Shown: one piece after another, positions 11,133 through 20,340 of the stretch
Layout: each line of letters begins with the position of its first letter
Numbering within the stretch: position 1 is the first letter of the stretch
From: Bacillota bacterium
GTDB taxonomy: Bacteria > Bacillota > Clostridia > Christensenellales > Borkfalkiaceae
Reading direction: 5' to 3'
NCBI GenBank assembly: GCA_019423125.1
Contig: JAHZBZ010000001.1
Span: 385,986-449,985, forward strand
DNA: 64,000 nucleotides
Position numbers and translations under genes: made by a program
Notes under the pieces: generated by a model
What the model saw: the letters and a program-made list of their open reading frames with translations, nothing else
What the model was told of the DNA's origin: nothing
Database searches by the model: none

Positions 11133-12376
11133 ACGTAAAGCCCTGTCACGAGATCTGCGGGGAGTATCAGATCCCCGGCGACAAATCCGTCACCCACCGC
11201 GCCATCCTCTTCAACGGCGCGGCGGAGGGTGAGGCGACGGTCACCAACGCCCTTTTGGGCGAGGACTGCCTCTCCTCGGCGGCGTGCATGCGCGCGCTGG
11301 GCGCGGACGTGCGCGTCGATGGGGACGTCGTCCGCGTGCGCGGCGTCGGGCGCTTTCGCGACGCCGAGTGCGACTGCGGCAACAGCGGCACGACCATGCG
11401 CCTGCTCACGGGGCTGGTCGCGGGCAGGGGAATAAACGTCCGCCTGTTCGGCGATCCTTCCCTTTCCTCCCGCCCGATGGAGCGGGTCGCGGCGCCCCTC
11501 CGCCTTCTCGGCGCGAAGGTGCGCACGACGCAGGGCAGGGCGCCCGTCTTCGTGGAGCCTGCTTCCCTCGTCGGGTGCGCGGTGGACACGCAGGTCGCGA
11601 GCGCGCAGGTCAAGAGCGCGCTTCTGCTCGCGGCGCTGGGTGCCGAGGGCGAGACGACGGTGCGCGAACCCCTGCGCACGCGCGATCACACCGAGCGCAT
11701 GCTCGCCGCGATGGGTGCGGACATCCGCGTCTGCGGGAACGAGATCACCGTCCGCGGCGGCAGTCTGCGCGCGCGGGACGTGGAGGTGCCCGCGGACATC
11801 TCGGGCGCCGCCTATTTCATGGCGTTGGGCGCGCTGTGCGGCGAGACGGTCTGCCGCAACGTCGGCGTCAACCCCACCCGCACGGGCATCCTCGCCGCAT
11901 TCGACAGGATGGGCGCGGACTATTCGCTGGAAAACGAGCGGGAGGTGTGCGGAGAACCCGTCGCGGACATCCGCGTGCGCAAGTCTCCGCTCCGCGCCAT
12001 CCGCCTTTCGCGGGAGGACATGCCCGCGCTGATCGACGAGATCCCCGTGATCGCCGTCCTGCTCGCGTTTGCCGAGGGGGAGAGCGTCATCACGGGCGCG
12101 GAGGAGCTCAAAGTCAAGGAGAGCGACCGCATCCGCACGACGGCGGAGATGCTGTGCGCGCTGGGCGGGGACTGCACACCGACGGCGGACGGGCTGATCA
12201 TCCGCGGCAAGAGGACGCTGCGCGGCGGCGACGTCAGGACATACAAGGACCACCGCATCGCGATGAGCGGCGCAGTCGGGCTTCTCGCGAGCGAAAAGGG
12301 CGGGAGCATCGACGATCCCGCGTGTGCGGACATCTCTTTCCCGGGCTTTTTCGATCTGCTCGGGCTGAAGATCTGA
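11129..12376 (+). CDS. aroA: 3-phosphoshikimate 1-carboxyvinyltransferase (EPSP synthase)
   Basis: Transfers enolpyruvate from PEP to shikimate-3-phosphate. The 415-residue, two-domain protein shows the PGDKSVTHRAILF substrate-binding segment near residue 14, then DCGNSGTTMRLLTGL, LSSRPMERV, a central Q-V-K-S-A segment, and MPALIDEIPVIAVLLAFAEGES with the catalytic Asp region, KESDRIRTTAE and YKDHRIAMS. The start at 11129 (ATGA overlap with aroB) is chosen because homology begins directly after it; the frame is open upstream to 10772 without support. Confidence 0.96.
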   Translation: MNVKPCHEICGEYQIPGDKSVTHRAILFNGAAEGEATVTNALLGEDCLSSAACMRALGADVRVDGDVVRVRGVGRFRDAECDCGNSGTTMRLLTGLVAGRGINVRLFGDPSLSSRPMERVAAPLRLLGAKVRTTQGRAPVFVEPASLVGCAVDTQVASAQVKSALLLAALGAEGETTVREPLRTRDHTERMLAAMGADIRVCGNEITVRGGSLRARDVEVPADISGAAYFMALGALCGETVCRNVGVNPTRTGILAAFDRMGADYSLENEREVCGEPVADIRVRKSPLRAIRLSREDMPALIDEIPVIAVLLAFAEGESVITGAEELKVKESDRIRTTAEMLCALGGDCTPTADGLIIRGKRTLRGGDVRTYKDHRIAMSGAVGLLASEKGGSIDDPACADISFPGFFDLLGLKI

Positions 12377-12413
12377 AGAGTAAAATAAGCCCTGCGGGGC
12401 GAGGAGATAGAAC

Positions 12414-13211
12414 ATGTACAAACTTGCAGTCATCGGGAAGGACGTCTCCAAATCGGACAGCGCGAAGATGCATACCTTCGATTTCAAAGGGCTGGGCAGC
12501 GAATGCACCTACGAGCTTATTTCCGTCGCAAAGGAGGATCTCGACGCGACGGTCAGAAAATTGCTCGCGGAATACGACGCGTTCAACGTCACCATTCCCT
12601 ATAAACTGGACGTCATCCCTTATCTGAAAGAGCTCAGGGGCGACGCGCGCGCGTTCGGCGCGGTCAACCTCGTCAAGGACGGCGTCGGCTACAACACGGA
12701 CGGCGTCGGGTTTCTGCTCATGCTCGAGAACAACGGTTTCCGTCCTGCGGGAAAGCGCGTGCTCTTGCTCGGCGCGGGCGGCGCGGGCCGTTCGGTCATC
12801 CGCAAGCTCGCGGAGGCGGGCGCGCAGGTCTTCGTATACGACGTGCGCCGCGAAAACCTCGAAGAGGCGCACCGCGACATCGGCGGATTCACGCCCCTTT
12901 TTGAACTTGTCCCGGGCGATTACGACCTGATCGTAAACGCGACGGGCATCGGCATGCACAAGACGGAGGGCGTCTCGCCCGTCGGAGCGGAGTTCCTCGC
13001 CCGCGCGGCGTGCGCCTGCGATCTGATCTACTACCCGAGAAAGAGCGAATTTCTGCGCATCGCCGAGTCGCTGGGAAAACCCGCCTTCAACGGGCTGGGA
13101 ATGCTCTTTTATCAGGCGTATTACGGCGACTGCATCATCCTCGGCAGACAGCCTTCCGCCGCCGAGGCGAAGGAACTGTTCGAGGCGTATCTGAAAGAAT
13201 ATGCGGACTGA
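12414..13211 (+). CDS. aroE: Shikimate dehydrogenase
   Basis: Reduces 3-dehydroshikimate with NADPH. The 265-residue protein keeps an SxS-type substrate site near the N-terminus (KSDSAKMH), the catalytic-lysine motif FNVTIPYK, and the NADP Rossmann loop LLGAGGAGRSV. It ends with GLGMLFYQAYY, typical of AroE. The N-terminal motif is a variant of the usual HSLSPxxHN. It is 37 bases downstream of aroA, with AGGAG before the ATG, and forms part of the same gene run. Confidence 0.93.
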   Translation: MYKLAVIGKDVSKSDSAKMHTFDFKGLGSECTYELISVAKEDLDATVRKLLAEYDAFNVTIPYKLDVIPYLKELRGDARAFGAVNLVKDGVGYNTDGVGFLLMLENNGFRPAGKRVLLLGAGGAGRSVIRKLAEAGAQVFVYDVRRENLEEAHRDIGGFTPLFELVPGDYDLIVNATGIGMHKTEGVSPVGAEFLARAACACDLIYYPRKSEFLRIAESLGKPAFNGLGMLFYQAYYGDCIILGRQPSAAEAKELFEAYLKEYAD

Positions 13212-13239
13212 ACGGAAAGACACACGAAAGGAGAAGAAG

Positions 13240-13656
13240 ATGAAATTGTTGTTTCTCAACGGCGTCAACCTGAACATGACGGGTCGGCGCGAAAAGGGAG
13301 TTTACGGCACGGAGACGCTGGAGTCGATCAACGAGCAGATCCGCGCCTTCTGTGCGGCGCGCGGCGCGGAGTGCGAGTTCTTCCAGAGCAATCTGGAAGG
13401 GGAGATCTGCACGGCGATCCAGAATTCCGATGCGGACGGGATCGTGCTCAACGCGGGCGCGTTCACCCATTACAGCTACGCCATCCGCGACGCGATCGCG
13501 TCCGTCTCCACGCCCGTCGTCGAGGTGCACATGTCCAACGTGCACGCGCGCGAGCCCTTCCGCCACACTTCGGTCATCAGCGAAGTGTGCCGCGGCACCG
13601 TTCTCGGCTTCGGCAAGAACAGTTACATCCTCGCGGCGGAGAGCTTTCTGTTATGA
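13240..13656 (+). CDS. aroQ: 3-dehydroquinate dehydratase, type II
   Basis: Dehydrates 3-dehydroquinate to 3-dehydroshikimate by the type II route. The 138-residue protein has NGVNLNMTGRREKGVYG (active-site loop Arg and Tyr), VLNAGAFTHYSYAIRDA with the catalytic His, and EVHMSNVHAREPFRHTS. The ATG at 13240 has GAAAGGAG seven bases upstream. An in-frame start at 13201 would add 13 charged residues not found in the family and would overlap aroE. The stop overlaps aroK (ATGA). Confidence 0.95.
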   Translation: MKLLFLNGVNLNMTGRREKGVYGTETLESINEQIRAFCAARGAECEFFQSNLEGEICTAIQNSDADGIVLNAGAFTHYSYAIRDAIASVSTPVVEVHMSNVHAREPFRHTSVISEVCRGTVLGFGKNSYILAAESFLL

Positions 13657-14174
13657 ACATCGTACTCTGCGGAATGATGGGCGCGGGCAAGACGACGGTC
13701 GGCATCCTGCTCGCCGAGCGCACGGGCATGCGCTGGTATGACACGGACGACCTGATCACCGAGCGCCACGGGAACATCCCGAGCCTGTTCGAGTTTTACG
13801 GCGAAGAGCACTTCCGCCAGCTGGAATCGGAGGTCGTTCACTCGATCGCGAACAGCGACAACTGCGTCATCTCCACGGGCGGCGGGTGCGTGCTCCGTCC
13901 CGAAAACAGCGCGGCGTTCAAGGCGGGCGGCGGGAAGATCGTCTTTCTGAAAGTGGACATCGCCACCCTCTTCGAGCGCACGGGGCATACGGGCGACGAC
14001 CGCCCCCTTCTCAAAAACACGACCTTCGAGAAGATGAAGGCGCTGCTCGACTACCGCACGCCCATCTATCAGAGCTGTGCCGACTACACGGTGGAGACGG
14101 ACGGCAAGAGCGCGGAAGAGGTCGCGGCGGAGATCGCGCGCGTCTTTTCCCTGCCCGAGCGGGGCAGGGCATGA
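13653..14174 (+). CDS. aroK: Shikimate kinase
   Basis: Phosphorylates shikimate at the 3-hydroxyl. The 173-residue P-loop kinase has the Walker A GMMGAGKTT at about residues 7-15, the DTDDLI shikimate-binding Asp segment, E..FR..E (EEHFRQLESEV) and STGGGCVL. The lid-domain arginine lies in GDDRPLL. Length is normal. The ATG overlaps the aroQ stop, and its own stop overlaps the reductase start (ATGA), so aroQ, aroK and the reductase are translationally coupled. Confidence 0.95.
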   Translation: MNIVLCGMMGAGKTTVGILLAERTGMRWYDTDDLITERHGNIPSLFEFYGEEHFRQLESEVVHSIANSDNCVISTGGGCVLRPENSAAFKAGGGKIVFLKVDIATLFERTGHTGDDRPLLKNTTFEKMKALLDYRTPIYQSCADYTVETDGKSAEEVAAEIARVFSLPERGRA

Positions 14175-14884
14175 GCACCGCCCTCGTCACGGGCGGCTCG
14201 CGCGGCATCGGCAGGGCGGTCTGCGCCGCGCTCGCCGCGGCGGGCTACGACGTTCTCTTTTCCTATTCAAAGGACGAAGAGGGCGCAAAGCAGACGCTCC
14301 GCCTGATCGAAGAGGCGGGCGCGGGCGGCACCGCGGTGCGCTGCGACGTCTCGGACGAAGCGCAGGTGCGCGCGCTCTTTGCGGCGGCGCCCGGGCTGGA
14401 GGTGCTCGTCAACAACGCGGGCGTCAGCTCCTTCGGTCTTTTGCAGGACACCTCTCTCTCGGAGTGGCGGCGCGTCTTTTCCGTAAATACAGAGGGCGCC
14501 TTCCTGTGCATGCGGGAGGCGATCCCGAAGCTCTTGCGGCGGGGCGGCGGCTGCATCGTCAACGTCTCCTCCGTCTGGGGCGAGGCGGGTGCTTCCTGCG
14601 AGGCGGCGTATTCGGCGAGCAAGGCGGCGCTCATCGGGCTGAGCAAGGCGGCGGCAAAGGAGCTCGCGCCTGCGGGCATCCGCGTCAACTGCGTCTCCTG
14701 CGGCATGATCGACACGCAGATGAACGCACGGCTCTCCGACGAGGCGCGCGCGCAGTTCTGCGCGAAACAGCCGATCGCGCGGGAGGGCACGCCCGAGGAG
14801 GTCGCCGCGGCGGTGCTATTCCTCGTCAGAAGCCGCTACGTCACGGGCGAGGTGCTCCGCGTGGACGGCGGCGCCCTGCTCTGA
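14171..14884 (+). CDS. Short-chain dehydrogenase/reductase (FabG-like)
   Basis: A 237-residue classical SDR. It has the TGGSRGIGRA cofactor loop at about residues 7-16, VLVNNAG, catalytic Ser in VNVSSVWGE and the YSASK catalytic pair. Similarity to 3-oxoacyl-ACP reductase is strong, but no fatty-acid genes are nearby, so the substrate is open. It is the last gene of the aro run, coupled to aroK through ATGA. A stem-loop with a T-run follows 25 bases later. Confidence 0.85.
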   Translation: MSTALVTGGSRGIGRAVCAALAAAGYDVLFSYSKDEEGAKQTLRLIEEAGAGGTAVRCDVSDEAQVRALFAAAPGLEVLVNNAGVSSFGLLQDTSLSEWRRVFSVNTEGAFLCMREAIPKLLRRGGGCIVNVSSVWGEAGASCEAAYSASKAALIGLSKAAAKELAPAGIRVNCVSCGMIDTQMNARLSDEARAQFCAKQPIAREGTPEEVAAAVLFLVRSRYVTGEVLRVDGGALL

Positions 14885-14908
14885 ACAAAGCGCAAATTTT
14901 TGTCTGAG

Positions 14909-14931
14909 AAAAAAGGGTTTTGCCCTTTTTT
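14909..14931 (+). terminator. Terminator closing the aro operon
   Basis: AAAAAAGGG-ttttg-CCCTTTTTT: a short stem made of an A-tract, GGG/CCC and a T-tract. The stem is weak but has the expected U-run. Confidence 0.6.
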
Positions 14932-14948
14932 GCAGAATATATTATTAT
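14920..14948 (+). promoter_or_regulatory. Candidate promoter for the dnaG-rpoD operon
   Basis: TTGCCC (14920-14925), 17 bases, TATTAT (14943-14948). The -35 sits inside the preceding terminator hairpin. Confidence 0.5.
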
Positions 14949-14986
14949 GGGCATGCCACACGGCTTGCCGAAAAGGGGAAAAACGA

Positions 14987-16024
14987 ATGAGTTTCGACGA
15001 TGCAGTCAAACGGCGCACCTACGAAAAGGAGAGGCAGTTCTTCTCCGCATACGCCACGCTCTCGGAGAACACGCGCGGAAGGGAGCGCGAGGAGACTCCG
15101 TGCAACATGCGCACGGACTTCCAGCGCGACCGCGACCGCATCATCTACAGCAAGGCGTTTTTGCGGCTGAAAAACAAGACGCAGGTCTTTTTCTCTCCCG
15201 AAGGCGACCATTTTCGCACGCGCATGACGCACACCATCGACGTCTCGCAGATCGCGCGCTCGATCGCGCGCTCGCTCGCGCTCAACGAAGACCTCGCCGA
15301 GGCGATCGCGCTGGGGCACGACCTCGGTCACACGCCCTTCGGTCATGCGGGCGAACGGGTGCTCGCCACACTCGCGCCGGACGGGTTTTCGCACAACGTG
15401 CAGTCGCTGCGCGTCGTGGACGTGCTCGAAAAGGAGGGGCGCGGGCTCAACCTCACCTTTGAGGTGCGGGACGGCATCCTCAACCACAAAAAGAGCGGAA
15501 AGCCCGCCACACTCGAGGGCATGGCTGTCTCGCTCGCCGACCGCATCGCCTACGTCAACCACGACATCGAGGACGCCATCCGCGCGGGGCTTTTGCGCGC
15601 GGAGGAACTGCCGAAGGAGGACGTCGAGCTGCTCGGCTCCACCTCGCGCGACCGCATCAACCGCATGATCACCTCCATCTACGAGAACAGCGAGGGGAAG
15701 AACTTCGTCAGGATGGGCGAGGCGGAGGCGCGCGCGCTGGAACATCTGCGCTCGTTCATGTTCGAGCGCGTGTACATAACCCCCATTTCGATGCGGGAGG
15801 AAGAGCGCGCAAAGCGCATGCTCTCGGCGATGTACGACTACTTTTACGGGCATGTGGACAAGCTGCCCGCGTTTTACAGGGAGCTCTCCGAGCGCTGGCC
15901 GCTCGGGCAGGTCATCTGCGACTATCTCTCCTCCATGACGGACAAGTTCGCCGTGGCGGTGTTTGACTACATCTTTGTGCCGCACAGCTGGGCGCTGACG
16001 GAGAAGGACATCGAGGAGATCTGA
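14987..16024 (+). CDS. Deoxyguanosinetriphosphate triphosphohydrolase-like HD protein
   Basis: A 345-residue HD-domain phosphohydrolase of the dGTPase-like family that precedes dnaG in many Firmicutes. It has CNMRTDFQRDRDRIIYSKAF, RLKNKTQVF, the first HD-motif His in RMTHTIDVSQIAR, and HDLGHTPFGHAGE with the metal-binding HD pair. The known activity is hydrolysis of dNTPs to nucleoside and triphosphate. The ATG at 14987 has AAAAGGGG upstream; in-frame starts further up (14900) would run into the preceding terminator. Confidence 0.92.
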   Translation: MSFDDAVKRRTYEKERQFFSAYATLSENTRGREREETPCNMRTDFQRDRDRIIYSKAFLRLKNKTQVFFSPEGDHFRTRMTHTIDVSQIARSIARSLALNEDLAEAIALGHDLGHTPFGHAGERVLATLAPDGFSHNVQSLRVVDVLEKEGRGLNLTFEVRDGILNHKKSGKPATLEGMAVSLADRIAYVNHDIEDAIRAGLLRAEELPKEDVELLGSTSRDRINRMITSIYENSEGKNFVRMGEAEARALEHLRSFMFERVYITPISMREEERAKRMLSAMYDYFYGHVDKLPAFYRELSERWPLGQVICDYLSSMTDKFAVAVFDYIFVPHSWALTEKDIEEI

Positions 16025-16043
16025 GCGCAGGGAAGGAGGCAAA

Positions 16044-17822
16044 ATGGCAAAGGGGCTGGACCCGCAATTTCTCGAACAACTCAAGGCGAAAAACGATCTG
16101 GTCGAGGTGGTCAGCGGGTACGTTCCCCTCGAGCGAAAGGGCGGAAACTGGTGGGGACGCTGTCCCTTTCACCACGAAAAGACGCCCTCCTTTTCCGTCA
16201 ACGCGGACGGGCAGTTCTACCACTGTTTCGGCTGCGGCGTCTCGGGCGACGTGATCACCTTCATCCGCGAGATCGAGTCTCTGGACTTCGTCGACGCGGT
16301 CAAGCTCCTTGCGGAGCGCGCGAAGATGCCCATGCCCGAGATGAACTTCGACACCGAAAAGACGGCGCAGCTCAAGCGCAAGCGGGACGCCGTCCTCGCC
16401 ATTCTCCGCGCCAGCGCGCGCTTTTACTTCGATAACCTCAATTCGGGCAACGCGGACGCGCACGTGCAGTACATCCTCGACCGAAAAATTTCCTCTTCGG
16501 TCGTGCGCAGGTTCGGGCTGGGTGCCTCTCTCGACTTCCGCTCTCTCCCGCAGTTCCTGCTCGACAAGGGCTTTTCGCGCGAGGACATCCTCGACAGCGG
16601 CGCGGTCACCCTCTCCGAAAAGACGGGAAGGCTGACGGACGCGCAGGCGGGCAGGCTGATCTTTCCCGTCATCAACGCGATGGGGGACGTGATCGCCTTC
16701 GGCGGCAGGGTGCTCGAAAAGACGGATTTTGCCAAATACAAGAACACCCGCGAGACGATGGTGTTCAACAAGAGCAAGACGCTCTACAACATCAACCAGA
16801 TCAAAAAGCTCAAACAGGGCGCAGGCCTCAAAGACCTGATCGTCGTCGAGGGATACATGGACACCCTCTCGCTCGTGCAGGCGGGTTTTCCCAACGTGGT
16901 CGCGAGCATGGGCACGTCGCTCACCAAGGATCAGGCGCGGCTCGCCAAGCGGTACGCGGACAACGTGTACATCAGCTACGACGGCGACTTTGCGGGGCAG
17001 AAAGGCGCGGTGCGCGGGCTGGAGATCCTGCGCGACGAGCAGATCAACGTGCGCGTGGTGCCCCTTCCCGACGGGCAGGACCCCGACGACGTCATCAAGA
17101 CGGCGGGACACGACGGTTACGCGCAATGCCTGGACAGCGCGATGCCGCTCATCGATTTCAAGCTGGAGATCGCGCGGCGCAAATACGACCTTACAAAGAC
17201 GGAGGACAAGCGCAATTACATCGCCGAGGCGCTGCGCATCATCGCCGAGGCGGAGAGCGAGAGCGTCAAGGAAGACCTTCTCAAACAGCTGCGCGACCGC
17301 ACGGGCATGACCTTCGAGTCGCTCAAGCGCGACCTTGACAACAATCCTCTCCCGAAGAAGTCGGAAAACGAGCCCGCGCCCGCTCCGCGCGAGGACGGCG
17401 CGGACAGACGGGTGCGCGCGTGCAGGTTTGTGCTCGCTTCCGTGCTTTTCGGCGCCAGATATGCAAAAAATTTCGACCTTTCAGGTGTCAGATTCGACAA
17501 TTCCGTGCATAATACTATCGCACAATTCATCCTCAAAAAGCAGGCGGCGGGCGAACCCGTTCGCGCGAGCGCGCTCTTCGACATCTTCGACGAGGGCACG
17601 CCCGAGCTCTCCGAGATCCTCGATCTGAGCCTCGGCGAGAGTCTGGAAGGGGAGCGCGCGGAGAAGTATTTTCAGGACTGCGTGCGCACGCTCGAGCGCG
17701 AGCGCATTGCGGCGGAACTGGACAGGCTGAGCGCGCTGTGCGACGCGGAGACCGATCTTGCCCGCAAACGGGAGATCACCCGAAAGATACTCGAACTCAC
17801 GATAAAACTCAAAAATTTTTAA
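16044..17822 (+). CDS. dnaG: DNA primase
   Basis: Synthesises RNA primers for replication. The 592-residue protein has the CHC2 zinc-binding domain at the N-terminus (CPFHHEKTPSF, then YHCFGCG), the catalytic core, and a TOPRIM domain with VVEGYMDTLSL and YDGDFAGQKGA supplying the acidic metal ligands. The C-terminal helicase-interaction domain is present but divergent. It lies 19 bases after the dGTPase-like gene and just before rpoD, the classic macromolecular-synthesis arrangement. Confidence 0.97.
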   Translation: MAKGLDPQFLEQLKAKNDLVEVVSGYVPLERKGGNWWGRCPFHHEKTPSFSVNADGQFYHCFGCGVSGDVITFIREIESLDFVDAVKLLAERAKMPMPEMNFDTEKTAQLKRKRDAVLAILRASARFYFDNLNSGNADAHVQYILDRKISSSVVRRFGLGASLDFRSLPQFLLDKGFSREDILDSGAVTLSEKTGRLTDAQAGRLIFPVINAMGDVIAFGGRVLEKTDFAKYKNTRETMVFNKSKTLYNINQIKKLKQGAGLKDLIVVEGYMDTLSLVQAGFPNVVASMGTSLTKDQARLAKRYADNVYISYDGDFAGQKGAVRGLEILRDEQINVRVVPLPDGQDPDDVIKTAGHDGYAQCLDSAMPLIDFKLEIARRKYDLTKTEDKRNYIAEALRIIAEAESESVKEDLLKQLRDRTGMTFESLKRDLDNNPLPKKSENEPAPAPREDGADRRVRACRFVLASVLFGARYAKNFDLSGVRFDNSVHNTIAQFILKKQAAGEPVRASALFDIFDEGTPELSEILDLSLGESLEGERAEKYFQDCVRTLERERIAAELDRLSALCDAETDLARKREITRKILELTIKLKNF

Positions 17823-17848
17823 CATAAGCGGAGGAACACAAAGACAAT

Positions 17849-18904
17849 ATGAGCGTTTCCGAACAGAAACTCAGCGAGATCCTCAAACAGATCATCAGCG
17901 AATACCGCCAGAAGGGGAGCATCTCCACCGATGTTCTCTGCGACATCCTCGAAAAGATCGACACCAGCCCCGACCAGATCGACTACATCTACAAGTCCAT
18001 CGGCGAGGCGGGCATCCAGATCGTGGACGAGGACGAGCGCGACCGCGAGCTGTTTGAACAGGCGCTCCGCGACATCGGTCTGGACGACCCCGTCAAGATG
18101 TATCTCAAGGACATCGGCCGCGTGCCCCTTCTCTCGGTGGACGAAGAGATCGAGCTCGCGCGCAAGATGCAGGAAGGGGATGAGGCGGCCAAAAAGAGGC
18201 TTTCCGAGGCGAACCTTCGCCTCGTCGTCTCCATCGCAAAGCGGTACGTCGGGCGCGGGATGCTCTTCCTCGACCTCATTCAGGAAGGCAACCTCGGTCT
18301 GATGAAGGCGGTGGAGAAGTTCGACTACCAAAAGGGCTTTAAATTCTCCACCTACGCGACGTGGTGGATCCGCCAGGCGATCACCCGCGCGATCGCCGAC
18401 CAGGCGCGCACCATCCGCATCCCCGTGCACATGGTCGAGACCATCAACCGCCTCACCCGCGCCTCGCGCATCCTCCTGCAACAGCTGGGCAGGGAGCCTA
18501 CGCCCGACGAGATCGCGAAGGAACTCAACATGCCCGTCGACCGCGTCCGCGAGATCCAGAAGATCGCGCAGGACCCCGTCTCGCTCGAGACGCCGATCGG
18601 CGAAGAGGAGGACTCGCACCTGGGCGACTTCATCGAGGACGACCGCGCGACCACTCCTTCCGATTCGGTGGCGTTCACCATGCTCAAAGAACAGCTCCTC
18701 GGCGTTCTGGACACGCTGACCCCGCGCGAGGAGAAGGTGCTCCGCCTGCGCTACGGCATCGACGACGGCAAGCCGCGCACCCTCGAAGAGGTGGGCAAGG
18801 AGTTCAACGTCACCCGCGAGCGCATCCGTCAGATCGAGGCGAAGGCGCTGCGCAAACTGCGCCATCCTTCGCGCAGCAAAAAGCTCAAGGATTTTTTGGA
18901 CTGA
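17849..18904 (+). CDS. rpoD: RNA polymerase primary sigma factor (sigma-70/SigA)
   Basis: The housekeeping sigma factor, 351 residues. It has a short N-terminal region with part of 1.1, then region 1.2/2 (DPVKMYLKDIGRVPLL, EANLRLVVSIAKRYVGRG, FLDLIQEGNLGLMKAVEKFDY) and the -10 recognising KFSTYATWWIRQAI. Region 3 follows, then region 4.2 with the helix-turn-helix TLEEVGKEFNVTRERIRQIE. Length matches Firmicutes SigA. It fits the TTGACA/TATAAT-type promoters seen throughout this window. Confidence 0.97.
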   Translation: MSVSEQKLSEILKQIISEYRQKGSISTDVLCDILEKIDTSPDQIDYIYKSIGEAGIQIVDEDERDRELFEQALRDIGLDDPVKMYLKDIGRVPLLSVDEEIELARKMQEGDEAAKKRLSEANLRLVVSIAKRYVGRGMLFLDLIQEGNLGLMKAVEKFDYQKGFKFSTYATWWIRQAITRAIADQARTIRIPVHMVETINRLTRASRILLQQLGREPTPDEIAKELNMPVDRVREIQKIAQDPVSLETPIGEEEDSHLGDFIEDDRATTPSDSVAFTMLKEQLLGVLDTLTPREEKVLRLRYGIDDGKPRTLEEVGKEFNVTRERIRQIEAKALRKLRHPSRSKKLKDFLD

Positions 18905-18905
18905 C

Positions 18906-19559
18906 ATGAAGCGTTCCCTGCGTCTTTCGACCATCTGCGGCGCTCTCACGCCCTGCGACAGCTTTGCGGACGTGGGGTGCGATCATGGTTACTGCACGCT
19001 GTATATGCTCGAGAACGGGCTGTGCCGCACCGCATGCATCTCGGACATCAGCGCCCCCAGCCTCGCGAAGGCGGAGAAGCTCCTTCTTCGCTACATACAA
19101 GAGGGCAGGGTGACGTCGGTATGCTGTGCGGGGCTTGCGCTCGTGCCGCGCGAGACGGAGCAGGTGCTCATCGCGGGGATGGGCGGGGAAGAGATGCTCG
19201 CCATCCTGCGCGAGGGATTCCTGCCGCCCGTGCTCGTGCTTCAACCCATGAAAAACGCCGAGAAGGTGCGCGCCTTTCTTCTGGAAAACGGGTACGCGCC
19301 CGACCTCGACGTCACCTTTTACGATTCAAAATTTTACCATCTTCTCCGCGCGCGGCGCGGTGCGGGCAGGCAGTATTCCGAGCGCGACGTCGCGTTCGGC
19401 TACGACAACCTTCGCGCGCCGACGCAGGACTTTGTCCGCTACCTTCGCGCGGAGCTGGAAAAGTGCGCGCGCCGTCTCGAAGGCGGGGACATCCCCGCGC
19501 TCCGCGCGCGGCAGACGCAGCTTTCGGAGGTGCTGCATGAAATTGAGAGAGGTGTATGA
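18906..19559 (+). CDS. trmK: tRNA (adenine(22)-N(1))-methyltransferase
   Basis: Methylates A22 in the tRNA D-arm using S-adenosylmethionine. The 217-residue protein has the SAM-binding DVGCDHGYCTLYMLE (about residues 21-35) and the GMGGEEM motif typical of TrmK/COG2384. It starts one base after the rpoD stop and overlaps the Nif3-like gene by 23 bases, the standard Firmicutes order rpoD-trmK-yqfO. Confidence 0.93.
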   Translation: MKRSLRLSTICGALTPCDSFADVGCDHGYCTLYMLENGLCRTACISDISAPSLAKAEKLLLRYIQEGRVTSVCCAGLALVPRETEQVLIAGMGGEEMLAILREGFLPPVLVLQPMKNAEKVRAFLLENGYAPDLDVTFYDSKFYHLLRARRGAGRQYSERDVAFGYDNLRAPTQDFVRYLRAELEKCARRLEGGDIPALRARQTQLSEVLHEIERGV

Positions 19560-20322
19560 GCGCATCGACGCGCTCTATCCCAAGAAGATCAGCGACGACT
19601 ACGTCGCAACATACGGCGGGCACGACAACAGCGGCATCCTTTTGGACGGCGGCCATGAGATCGCGGGCGCGCTGTTCTCGCTCGACCTTTCGCAGGGCGC
19701 GATCGCGGCGGCGAAGGCAAAGGGCTTCAACCTGATCGTCACGCACCATCCTGCCATCTTCTTTCCCGTCTCTTCCCTGCGCTATGACGACGCGCTCGGC
19801 GCGCGCATCCTCGGCTGTGCGGAGGCGGGCATCGGCATCGTCTCCATGCACCTGAATCTCGACTGCGCGGAGGGCGGCATCGACGAGAGCCTCGCCCGCG
19901 CGCTGGGCGGCAAGGGCGACCTTGCTCCCGAGGAGAAAGTGGAAGGGGGCGGATACGGCAGGATCTTCGACGTGCCCGAACAGACCTTTTCGCAGTTTTC
20001 GCAAAATGCCATGGCGGCGCTCGGCACGTCGCGCGCCTTCCTGTACGGAGAGGGGAGCGATCCCGTCCGCCGTGCGGCGTCCTTTTGCGGGGCGGGCGTG
20101 GACGGCGGGGCGCTCCGCCGCGCAAAGGCGGGCGGCGCGGACGTCGTCGTCTCCGCGGATTGGAAACACAATTTTCTCTGCGACGCGCAGGAGCTGGGGC
20201 TGAAAGCCGTTCAGCTCACGCACTACGCGAGCGAGAATTTCGGATTTAAAAAAATATATGAAAAACTCAGAGACAGGCTCGGCGTTCCCTGTGCGTTCCA
20301 CGAGGACGCGTTCATGCTCTGA
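19537..20322 (+). CDS. Nif3-like dinuclear metal centre protein (DUF34/YqfO)
   Basis: A 261-residue Nif3-family protein with THHPAIFFP (about residues 69-77), which contributes metal ligands, MHLNLDCAEGGI in the middle and SADWKHNF near the C-terminus. The large insert found in some YqfO proteins is absent. The family's biochemical role is debated (GTP cyclohydrolase-like or metal chaperone proposals). The start at 19537 follows CGGAGG inside trmK; the frame is open upstream to 19360 without homology. Confidence 0.88.
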   Translation: MKLREVYERIDALYPKKISDDYVATYGGHDNSGILLDGGHEIAGALFSLDLSQGAIAAAKAKGFNLIVTHHPAIFFPVSSLRYDDALGARILGCAEAGIGIVSMHLNLDCAEGGIDESLARALGGKGDLAPEEKVEGGGYGRIFDVPEQTFSQFSQNAMAALGTSRAFLYGEGSDPVRRAASFCGAGVDGGALRRAKAGGADVVVSADWKHNFLCDAQELGLKAVQLTHYASENFGFKKIYEKLRDRLGVPCAFHEDAFML

Positions 20323-20340
20323 GAACGGAGGTATCGAATC

